Shown here in pieces: positions 58,001-64,000 of a DNA stretch of 64,000 nucleotides. Under the pieces are notes generated by a model. It searched no databases. It was not told the origin of the DNA and saw only the letters and a program-made list of their open reading frames with translations. The position numbers and the translations under genes are program-made. Every line of letters starts with the position of its first letter. Within the stretch, counting starts at the first letter, position 1. Source of the stretch: Astropecten irregularis (Eukaryota > Echinodermata > Asteroidea > Paxillosida > Astropectinidae); the NCBI GenBank assembly GCA_963971285.1, contig OZ020248.1, positions 18,848,001 through 18,912,000 of the forward strand. Reading direction: 5' to 3'.

Positions 58001-61000
58001 AGGAGGAACATCGAGCATCACCTAATGTCTTCGCACATATCTGTGATGTTTGATACATCGTACGTCACAAATTCACAAATATCTGCGCAGTTTTGTTATG
58101 CGATTTTTGCACATGCATTATAATGACATATAACGATACATCGTACATCACAAATCTGCGCACGTTTTTCTTTACGTGTTATTTTAGTGGCATGATTTTT
58201 TTCTGAATAATCTTTGTTTGCTTTAGTTTACAATACATGTAATTAGAAATCAAGTAAAATGTACACAAAAAATATCAAAACAGCGGTCAACTGCTGCGAA
58301 AAGTGCAACAATGGTATGCAGTTAGTGGTTGTGATTCATCCATAATGTCATGTGTCATGGCGGCCACAAAACTGCGTAAGGACACTATTCCCTCCTATCC
58401 TCAACAACCCTGGTTTCCATTTAACTGGTTTATTTCTATGTTGAGTCTGTGGAATAGGGGCTACGTCATGTGAGGCTATTTGAAAAAGGCAGTTGAAACT
58501 GTCATTGCCCAGGTGCAGTGTGGGCCCAAGCAACACAAATATCAGTTTTGTGAAAACCTTGTGGAGACCCATAAACCTTTAGAATTTCCCTGTGGAGACA
58601 TATTCAACCTATTGTGCTCCGTCTCCACAAGGCACCAGATTTGCAATCATATTTAAATGGGCTATGCCTAGGCTATGTGAAAATTTAACATACATGGCCT
58701 CAGATGCATATATTCATTCAGTGTTGAGTCCTGTTGGCAATACCCCTTTCTAAGACTATTTAAATTTCAAGATGTGCTGTTCAATGTATTTCTTTGTATC
58801 ATCAGGTTTATCAGCCTGGGAACATTACCCAATGCTGCGCTGCTTCATGGAGATGGTCATGACAAAGTAAGCTATCAAATCAAATCTGTTTTGTAATTTG
58901 TGCCATGTTTTGTAATTCACAACATGAGTCACCACAATAGGGCATTAGAGATGCACTAAAGTGTCAACAATTGAAACTAGACAAGGGGCCTTTCTCAAAG
59001 CTGGACTCCAACTCAGGCTCCAACTCCGGTTCCATTGCGTGAATCCATTCTAAAATAACGGGTATCAAAAAAGAGGCTTTTGGCTGCAGTTCGGAAGTAG
59101 ATTCTCTGGTTTGAAAAGGGAAACAGAGCTTCAGCTTCAATGAAAAGCCTTTGAGCTTTGAGAAAGGCCCCATGTAAACTTCATAATGGGAGACTTTTGA
59201 GAACCCTTCTTCAAGACAACAGCGCACGTGCATGCACAACGCGCGCATGCTCACAATTGCTTTGCTCCTAGCTTTGCCGCTCTTTCCACGTCCAGACATG
59301 ATTAGACAGAATACAAGTTCTCAAAAGTCTCCCATTTCCACTGCTTATGAAGTGCCTCACTTCAATTTGGAGAAACCGCTCTTTGTTAAGATTTGTTTTA
59401 TCATCAAATAACCACAAGGGAAAATGAGTGAATTTTAAGTAATTTAAATTTATTGAAAAGTAAACAAAGAAACATTTACTGGAGCGGGATTCGAACCAGT
59501 GACCTCCTGAATATTGTACAGTCAACAGTCAATTGTATTGTCAACAGTTTACCAAGGATGTCATTGGTTATTATAGTATTTGATAAAACAGTGTTATTAT
59601 TGACATTTGTACCTGATAGCAATTTCAAGTACCCACCTCCTACTGCAGCACCAGGTGAAAGATCACAGGAGGAAACTAAAGCAAAGGAATTACAGGTAAA
59701 CAGGCACATGACGAAGTTACTTAACTCAAATATAGCCTAGCTAAACAACTTTTAAATAAACTGCGTTGTTCTGTATAAAACAGTGAAAAGGGCTCCGCGC
59801 TCGAGCTATTTATAGAATACGCCCTTTATATCGTCAGCTAAAGTTACCCGAATGTTCGGATAAATATCACGTTTATGTGTAAGTTAATAGGCCAATGTGC
59901 GCTTTTTTTGTCCGAACATTTGAATGTGACATCATGAGCGCGGAGCCCTATTTCTGTTAAAAGTGTGTATTTTCTGGCCATTGGTGTGTGTTATGAAATT
60001 GCTACCTGTGCAAGTTAATGTCATTTGGATTTCAAACCTTTTAGCACCATGTACTTGAGTCTTATTAGTTCTTTGTATTCAATGTGTTTGGGTACACATC
60101 CAGAGAGCTGCTTCATGTACCACACATTTGACACACAGTGAATCATGAATGTTCCATGACGATTCACCATCATTTCTGTTACAAACAACTAAACTAAAAA
60201 GCAAACATGAATACAATTTCAATTTTCTGTTCCTGACATTCCACAGGAAATAATCAATTTCATATGTGCTTGTCTTTGTCTTTTTAATGTATGGCAGGTG
60301 ATAGCTCTTGAGAAGCAGGAGATTCTAGAATTTGAGAATCATTTGGCACGTGTTGCCATCACTGAGGCTAATAGTCTGCTCTTGTCACAGGTCATACGCA
60401 TGGACCCCAAGTAAGTAACATACCGATGTCTTATAGCATGAACTCCGAAACTAAGGGCCTGTTTGTTTCAGGCATGCAATCAGTGATCTTGCAGATCCAC
60501 TTCCCTTGCAGGATACGCTCAAATGGGATCCGGAGCAGCTTTTGCACGCAGGATCTCTGATCACGTGCCTAAAACAAACTTGCATCCTTAGCAAGATGCT
60601 TTGTCACATTTTGCTTCTCTTCACTCGGGTGTAAATGGGTACCTGCAAGGGTTGAGATGGCTTTGTATGCTTAATCTTTGTCCTCTTATAGCAGCCGGGG
60701 CTGAATACTCCCCAGGGAGTTGAGATGGTCTCAGGAAAGTTCATGTAGCCCATTGACCAGGGATAATTAAAATGCGCTCTATAGATGATTGATTATTATT
60801 ATTGCTTGGAGTTAGGACATGTAGGAGGGCCTGAAGCATTTCGATCCTAGCAGGATCTTTATCGAAGGCTGAATAAAGATCCTTGCTAGGATCGAAACGT
60901 GTCAGGCCCTCTCCAAGCATTGTATAAATTTCAGGTCATTATTTTGGCAGATGAGCAGTTTGCAGCAGTTTATTACTTGTATTAATTATTATTATCTTTA

Positions 61001-63775
61001 TTATTATTAGATATTATTCAAATTGTATTCACAAGAGCCTTATTAGCCCAAGGTTCAGACAATAGATTAATTGTGTGTCATTGTCTTGCAGCGGTATTGC
61101 TAGACGACCTCCGTCCCATGTCCTGGAACAACTGCAACAGTTCAACAAAGTCTTAAATCTCGGTCATATGCTGTGCAGGAGCAGGTCCCCTGACTTCCTC
61201 TTAGATATCATACAGAGACAGGTAAGGGGCTCTGACTATCAAACATGTCTCAACTTGTCTTATGGATGTTCTGTCTTTGCTTTTTGCAGAATTTTAGGAT
61301 GACAAACAAGTTGTCACATACCTCATTCATTTGCTGAGATTCTGAAAGTTTTGATTTTTCAAATAAGTTTATTATCAAATAACAACAAGGGAAACTGACT
61401 GAATTTAAAGTCATTGAAAAGTGAACAAAGAAAAATTAATTGGAGTGGGATTCGAACCAGCGACCACCGTTCACGCTCTATACCAACTGAGCTATCCAGC
61501 CCTATGTTGGTAGTCAGTGTCCCTAATAGAGAACTATCTTTGTTTGTTTGACAGTCAGAAGCCATGAAACCACTCACATACCGCTATATCCCAAGGATTA
61601 TTTAAGATAGGTGCAACATTAGCAATGCTGCAACCTGGGAACGGTACATGGGGGATCACTCAAAGAGGATGCTGCTTTTTAATCAATATAATCATCAAAT
61701 AACCACAATTCATTGAAATGTAAACAAAAGAAAATTGACTGGAGTGGGATTTGAACAAGCAACCTCTGAAATACCGGTGCTCTTACCAACTGAGCTATCC
61801 AGCCCTATGTTGGTTGTGTCCCCCGAAATGTCAATTATCCTTGTTTGTTTGGCCTTCAGAAGCCATGAAACCACGCACATAATGCTATGTCATGTGTTGT
61901 TAGTTAGAAGGTATGTTACCGATCCTGTACTGCACCTTTAAGATGCATCCCAGTTATTATTATCATTGCTTCTATATTTCCTGGATCAGGGAACATCCCA
62001 GTCCATGCCATGGCTAGCAGAGCTAGTCAATTCAGCTGAAGGTTCTTTGGATGTCCTACCAGTGCAGTGTCTATGTGAGTTCCTACTGAATGATAACCAG
62101 GACTCTGAGCTTGGTGATGAGAGCAAGAAAGGAGAAGCCAAGAGGAAGCAGGTAAGCAAGCTTAGAGGCTGGGCTCATGGTGATGCTGGGAAATGGTTCC
62201 AAACAAGTCTCGGGATGACAAGTCCTTTTCTGTGGCTGCTCCTTACATCTGGAACTCACTAACTCCCCACCTTAGATCTTGTTCTTGTACTACAACATTT
62301 CTACTCAAAACGTAACAATAATGACATTTATAATGCGCAACATATCCACCCAGAGGGTGCTCAAGGCGCCTACCATTATTATCACTGGTCATTGGGCCCC
62401 ACTAACATTCCTGAAACAATCTGAACTCCCTAGGGAGTATACAGCCCCGGCTACTGTAAAGTGCACAAGCACAAAGCCATCTCTACCCTCACAGGTACCC
62501 ATTTACACCTGGGTGAAGAGGAACAATATGTGATAAAGCATCTTGCCTAGGGATGCAAACACCACTAGTCCATGGCTGGATTCGAACCCACAATATGTAG
62601 ATTTACCACAAGATCTTGAGCACTTCACACCAGACCACTAGGCCACGATACCTCACAACAAGTTTGCTAAATTTGCCTGATATTTCATCATAATTCTATG
62701 TGGTTGACAGTGTTTGTTAATGCTGATTATTTTCTTGCAGCGTATTGACAAGCAAGAGCAGCTGTTATCTCGTCTGCAGAGTCTAGTCCGGGGTCCTGAC
62801 TCCCAGTCAACAACCTGCTGTGAAGTCATGGAATACTTCCTAAGAAGACTCAGCTCACAGCAACAGGCTAGCCGCTCACTGGCTGCCAAGGTATAAAATC
62901 AAAACTACTTTAACACTAAGCCTAATTTTATAGACCTGCTTAGCATACAATTTTACTAAGCACAAAAAAAATTAAGCTTAGCCAAGGCTGTTGAGTTTGA
63001 CTGTCTGGTGGTGAGGACAGGTGGAATAAATCAATCCCACCGCTGCCACTAATTTGCGATGAGTTCGGCCATTGGGAGAAGAGGATGGATGGAATATATC
63101 AACGAACGACCACAGATTTTATGTGGAATTAGAGTTGTCTCAACAATCATCTGTCTAACCCTCTGTCAATGTTCAAAGTATTAGCACATGTTTGTAACAA
63201 GATCTGATTCATAGTATCGAATAAGGAACAAAACATTCAATCATAACATCTAAAGAGAAAAACATAAGAAGGAACAACGCAGCATTCAATGCTGCAAAAC
63301 AACCATACGTGCGCCATCACAAGAGGGCAATAGCATGACTCTTGCTGTTTAGGGTACTGACCTGTTCTCTACATGCAGCGATAATGCATAATTAAGTATA
63401 ACTATATATAAGTGCGGCGTGAACAGCCGAGATAATGTTAAAGGTAATCAATAATTGATTAATACTCGACTAATACTCGACTAATAAAAAAACCCAGTTT
63501 GAACCAGTTTATGTATTCATGTAGGTGTCAAATTAAAGTCTGTTTCCAAATATGACTTAAAAATTCTCACTTTCTGTTTAAAATCCAAGGGACTGATGAT
63601 GGTCCTATCAACTCCAAAAGACCAGGATTCATCAGAGGAGGAAGACATGGAAACGGAAGATCCGCCTTGGGCATGCCCAACACTGATTGCATCACATGAA
63701 TGGCTGTTGAAGAATATGTCCTCCCTCCCTCACTTTGATGCTGTCAGGACATCGGCCACCACTGCTCTTCGACAG
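40004..63775 (+). CDS. INTS1: Integrator complex subunit 1, first 23 coding exons (partial)
   Basis: INTS1 is the large scaffold of the nuclear Integrator complex, which processes snRNA 3' ends and attenuates RNA polymerase II transcription. Exons: 40004-40049, 42656-42901, 44392-44588, 45229-45366, 46073-46238, 47464-47566, 48179-48362, 49524-49669, 50436-50577, 51701-51883, 52545-52653, 54005-54125, 55001-55078, 55665-55822, 56422-56518, 57749-57840, 58806-58866, 59620-59695, 60298-60410, 61092-61221, 61990-62151, 62741-62890, 63590-63775. Every junction keeps phase and has GT/AG, giving 1,028 codons; the human protein is about 2,190 residues, so roughly half is here. Diagnostic matches include GNPLVSVLACNLLMHAY, NPNNMP, QRDAVWWLHTVVP, EDTLMRVLVMGLSREL, YHHPENIQLP and EGSLDVLPVQCLCEFLL. 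MERSKQVGKKLPGRR matches the basic vertebrate N-terminus, which fixes the start at 40004 although the frame is open upstream. Exon 6 encodes an acidic, Ser-rich linker. No breaks are seen. Confidence 0.95.
40153..40289. repeat. GGTGCATTCGTTTAGCT foldback MITE
   Basis: Ends GGGTGCATTCGTTTAGCTAA and TGAGCTAAACGAATGCACCC are inverted, with CGGGTTAGC/GACCCGGGTG next to them. Located in INTS1 intron 1, about 100 bp after exon 1. Confidence 0.8.
40290..42655. other. INTS1: INTS1 intron 1, remainder
   Basis: Long first intron. The stretch 41520-41880 is CG-richer than its surroundings, and 42456-42580 carries the TTCCTAACTCCAAGCA repeat related to 33003 and 60804. Overlapping open frames around 41476-42160 on both strands are not recognisable. 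Confidence 0.45.
42955..43304 (+). repeat. TTAA-target MITE, family A
   Basis: Complete copy in INTS1 intron 2 with TTAA at 42951-42954 and 43305-43308. It begins about 50 bp after exon 2. Confidence 0.86.
43437..43810. repeat. Foldback element with CCTCCAATCAAA arms
   Basis: Left arm TATATAACACCTTAGTAGAT then CATTTGATTGGAGGAT; right arm ATCCTCCAATCAAA ... CAAATGACAAAGATCTACTT then AGATGTTATATA. The about 230-bp centre is CG-rich. A single-arm copy lies at about 56290-56365 in intron 14. Confidence 0.78.
43811..43970. repeat. Near-perfect 160-bp hairpin
   Basis: Arms pair almost without mismatch: AATGAATGTTT, GTAGAATGGTAAAAATAATT, GTGACAGATGGACTGTTCCA on the left return as their complements on the right, around a CACTCGGCTTCGCCTCGTG loop. 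It directly abuts the foldback element at 43437-43810 in INTS1 intron 2. Confidence 0.88.
44946..45185. repeat. GGCTCA foldback element, diverged
   Basis: Left arm GTTCGAAACATTGGCTCAGC and CTTCGGCTTCGGCTTTGG; right arm AAGCCAGAGCCAGAGCCAGA. It ends about 45 bp before INTS1 exon 4. Confidence 0.65.
45499..46004. repeat. tRNA-headed foldback element, full length
   Basis: About 505-bp palindrome. The left arm, read inward: AGAGTAAACAAAGAAAGATT, inverted B box (GGATTCGAACCAGTGACC), inverted A box (CCAACTGAGCTATCCAG), GTGTCCCTAATAGTCAATTA, CAGAAGCCATGAAACC, CTGCAACCTGAGAAAC. The right arm returns the same sequence inverted, ending GGGTAGCTCAGTTGGGAGAG, then GCTGGTTCAAATCCCGCTC. Each arm thus holds a tRNA-like pol III promoter directed outwards. 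It occupies INTS1 intron 4 and ends about 68 bp before exon 5. Confidence 0.88.
46690..47425. repeat. GAGTAC-rich foldback, interrupted
   Basis: Dense GAGTACAAGTAC/GTACTTGTACTC motifs at 46690-46870 and again, inverted in overall order, at 47230-47415. In between, a shrunken tRNA-headed foldback copy lies at about 47035-47147 (AAAAATTGACTGG ... CCGCTCCAGTCAATTTTTC). It occupies INTS1 intron 5 up to the exon 6 acceptor region. Confidence 0.65.
47761..48080 (+). repeat. TTAA-target MITE, family B
   Basis: 320-bp copy in INTS1 intron 6 with exact TTAA at 47757-47760 and 48081-48084. Left end AGGTATAATACATGATTGG, right end CCAATCCTGTACTGTATCT. Confidence 0.87.
48960..49440. repeat. GACTCGAGTC-rich foldback element
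   Basis: INTS1 intron 7 holds TGACTCGACTCGAGTC near 49000 and the inverse-type TGACTCAACTTGAGTC near 49391. Further ACTCGAG/CTCGAGT motifs lie between, around a unique centre. It ends about 85 bp before exon 8. Confidence 0.6.
49716..49944. repeat. tRNA-headed foldback element, collapsed
   Basis: In INTS1 intron 8, about 46 bp after exon 8. Left arm with inverted B box (GATTCAAACCAGC) and inverted A box (CCAACTGAGCTACCCAG); shortened right arm GGTTGCTGGTTCGATTCCTG then CTCCTGTCAATTTTTC. A further single right arm sits at about 50057-50146 in the same intron. Confidence 0.8.
51279..51600 (+). repeat. tRNA-headed SINE with LINE-like tail
   Basis: In INTS1 intron 9. Head: GGTGCTGTGGCCTTGTGGTC (A-box-like) and GTGGGTTTGAATCTAGCC (B-box-like). 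Body: TTGGGCAAGACACTTTGTCA and CACCCAGGTGTATATGGGTA. Tail: CTCTGAGTGGTATTTTGTAG and TTATAAATGTTATT. Other copies: 60584-60800 (head missing) and 62321-62662 (minus). Confidence 0.75.
51923..52070. repeat. GGGGTCGATTTCACC foldback MITE, diverged
   Basis: In INTS1 intron 10, about 40 bp after exon 10: GAGGTTGATTTCAGGTAGCC, CCCATCGTATCCTACATAG, then TACAATGAGTTTGGTGAAG. Confidence 0.7.
53030..53470 (-). repeat. 5'-truncated LINE, 3' end
   Basis: Minus-strand remnant of a non-LTR retrotransposon in INTS1 intron 11. It encodes the typical post-reverse-transcriptase C-terminal block: LTGLQSPI, FKLALFVQKAPNG, YISDLL, then GDRSFSVAAPYIWNSLPLHL. Several interruptions make it non-functional. Its 3' tail (GCGCCTTGAACACCCAGC and TGGGTGGACATG) matches the tail of the tRNA-headed SINE. 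A second, shorter piece is at 62160-62320. Confidence 0.75.
54233..54530. repeat. mariner-like MITE, partial
   Basis: Starts at TATA with CAGGGTGAGTCAAAAAGAAC as at 27791-28190, and shares TTTAGATTCAGTCAAGCATT. The right inverted end is absent. It lies in INTS1 intron 12. Confidence 0.65.
54571..54778. repeat. GGCTCA foldback element
   Basis: Ends GGGGCCTTTCTCAAACCTC and AGCTTTGAGAAAGGCTCC, GGCTCCGGCTCTGGCTCC arm, and the core GGCTTTTGGCTGTGGTTCGG then AGTAGATTCTCTGG. It carries the CTTTCTCAAAGC-type terminus also seen at 58984-59173. Confidence 0.82.
55113..55500. repeat. GGGCCAATTTCATGG foldback MITE
   Basis: 388-bp copy in INTS1 intron 13: GGGCCCAATTTCATGGAATC and GCACGGCCATGAAATTGGCC, with inner TTGTGCTAAGC/GCTTAGCACAA arms. 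Longer than the copy at 31416-31660. Confidence 0.8.
55942..56280 (+). repeat. TTAA-target MITE, family B, right end lost
   Basis: In INTS1 intron 14: TTAA at 55938-55941, left end AGGTATAATACATGATTGG as at 47761. The right terminus is missing, and sequence of the CCTCCAATCAAA foldback follows. Confidence 0.78.
58984..59173. repeat. GGCTCA foldback element
   Basis: In INTS1 intron 17. Ends GGGGCCTTTCTCAAAGCTGG and GAGCTTTGAGAAAGGCCCC; core CCATTCTAAAATAACGGGTA and GCAGTTCGGAAGTAGATTCT. It has shorter arms than other copies. Confidence 0.85.
59184..59336. repeat. AATGGGAGACTTTTGAGAAC foldback MITE
   Basis: Starts about 10 bp after the preceding foldback. Ends AATGGGAGACTTTTGAGAAC and GTTCTCAAAAGTCTCCCATT are exact inverses. 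The centre differs from the 22235 copy. Confidence 0.85.
59403..59522 (-). repeat. tRNA-headed foldback family, single arm
   Basis: Left arm only (CATCAAATAACCACAAGGGA, AGCGGGATTCGAACCAGTGA), ending about 100 bp before INTS1 exon 18. Confidence 0.7.
59788..59953. repeat. AGGGCTCCGCGCTC foldback element
   Basis: In INTS1 intron 18: AAAAGGGCTCCGCGCTCGAG and GAGCGCGGAGCCCTATTT are inverted, with a second internal pair GAATGTTCGGA / TCCGAACATT. It was the only copy noticed. Confidence 0.72.
60453..60595. repeat. AGGGCCTGTTTGT foldback MITE, diverged
   Basis: Starts TAAGGGCCTGTTTGTTTCAG and ends CTAAAACAAACTTGCATCCT, with GGGATCCGGA in the middle as in 10316-10442. It begins about 43 bp after INTS1 exon 19. 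Confidence 0.65.
60584..60800 (+). repeat. tRNA-headed SINE, head missing
   Basis: Body only: GCAAGATGCTTTGTCACATT, CACTCGGGTGTAAATGGGTA, CTCCCCAGGGAGTTGAGATG, tail AATGCGCTCTATAGATGATT. It overlaps the end of the preceding foldback. Confidence 0.65.
60804..60985. repeat. TTGGAGTTAGG palindrome repeat
   Basis: GCTTGGAGTTAGG and GAGGGCCTGAAGCATTTCGA then TCCTAGCAGGATC, followed by TTTATCGAAGGCTGA and an inverted CTAGGATCGAAACGTGTCAG and CCTCTCCAAGC. Same architecture as 33003-33166, followed by GATGAGCAGTTTGCAGCAG as at 42540. Confidence 0.6.
61369..61890 (-). repeat. Two tandem single arms of the tRNA-headed foldback family
   Basis: In INTS1 intron 20, one arm spans 61369-61680 (inverted B box GGATTCGAACCAGCGACC, inverted A box CCAACTGAGCTATCCAG, through CTGCAACCTGGGAAC). 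A second arm of the same orientation spans 61684-61890. A short family B MITE end follows at about 61895-61942 (CCGATCCTGTACTGCACCT then TTAA). Confidence 0.75.
62160..62320 (+). repeat. LINE 3'-end fragment
   Basis: Plus-strand relative of 53030-53470, encoding DKSFSVAAPYIWNSL in one frame. It lies in INTS1 intron 21 immediately after exon 21 and is cut off by the SINE that follows. Non-functional. Confidence 0.65.
62321..62662 (-). repeat. tRNA-headed SINE, full length
   Basis: Minus-strand copy, about 340 bp. Head GTATCGTGGCCTAGTGGTCT and GTGGGTTCGAATCCAGCCAT, body CACCCAGGTGTAAATGGGTA, tail GGCGCCTTGAGCACCCTC and TGGGTGGATATG then AATGTCATTATTGTTAC. The tail matches the LINE at 53030-53470. 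It sits tail-to-tail against the LINE fragment. Confidence 0.78.
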
Positions 63776-63810
63776 GTCAGCCTTCCACGGGTTTTCAGTC
63801 TGTCCTTATG

Positions 63811-63860
63811 AATGGGAGACTTTGGAGAACCGGTCTTCAAGTCAACAAAAGTCTCCCATT
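63811..63860. repeat. AATGGGAGACTTT foldback MITE, minimal form
   Basis: 50-bp remnant with both ends (AATGGGAGACTTTGGAGAAC and AAAGTCTCCCATT) and almost no centre. It begins 36 bp after the donor of INTS1 exon 23. Confidence 0.8.
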
Positions 63861-64000
63861 GGAGATGTTTTTAACCACTTCATGATGGGTTTCCTCTGAC
63901 TTTTCACTTCCATCTAAATGGTTTTATTTCCCCTTACATATTATGGCCAATTTGAGAGGCGTAAGAATTTCCCTCTAAGTTATTTTTAGATCAGTCATTC

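Overview
This is animal nuclear DNA: short coding exons with GT/AG introns, no operons, and interspersed repeats in almost every intron and spacer. The coding content is RPS9, two GDE1 copies, an ST6GALNAC1/2-type sialyltransferase and INTS1. The sialyltransferase family, known essentially from deuterostomes, together with the repeat style, suggests a marine invertebrate deuterostome such as an echinoderm, hemichordate or amphioxus. The species cannot be fixed from sequence alone.

Layout. (1) 624-801 (+): last coding exon of the 40S ribosomal protein gene RPS9. (2) 2616-6666 and 9647-14639 (+): two complete six-exon GDE1-like phosphodiesterase genes in tandem, with exon lengths identical in the first five exons. 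(3) 14.6-22.8 kb: no host gene recognised; miniature transposons, foldback elements and a fossil retroelement-like fragment. (4) 22851-29936 (-): a complete seven-exon ST6GalNAc-type sialyltransferase, 372 residues. (5) 30-40 kb: spacer between two divergently transcribed genes, with nested miniature transposons and a 55-bp minisatellite array interrupted by a hAT-type element. (6) 40004-63775 (+): the first 23 coding exons (1,028 codons) of INTS1, which runs off the right edge.

The genes do not form a pathway. RPS9 and INTS1 are housekeeping functions (translation; snRNA 3'-end processing and transcription attenuation). GDE1 and the sialyltransferase are membrane enzymes of lipid and glycan metabolism.

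The repeat fraction is unusually informative. Two related TTAA-target miniature transposon families are present in more than twenty copies. One copy is nested inside another, one sits at the TTAA end of a different element, and one is a head-to-head palindrome. A separate foldback family carries a tRNA-like pol III module in both arms. A LINE and a tRNA-headed SINE share a 3' tail. Two hAT-like elements retain perfect 8-bp target duplications. The GDE1 pair shows exon-centred patches of near identity and carries the same small hairpin element in intron 1 in opposite orientations.
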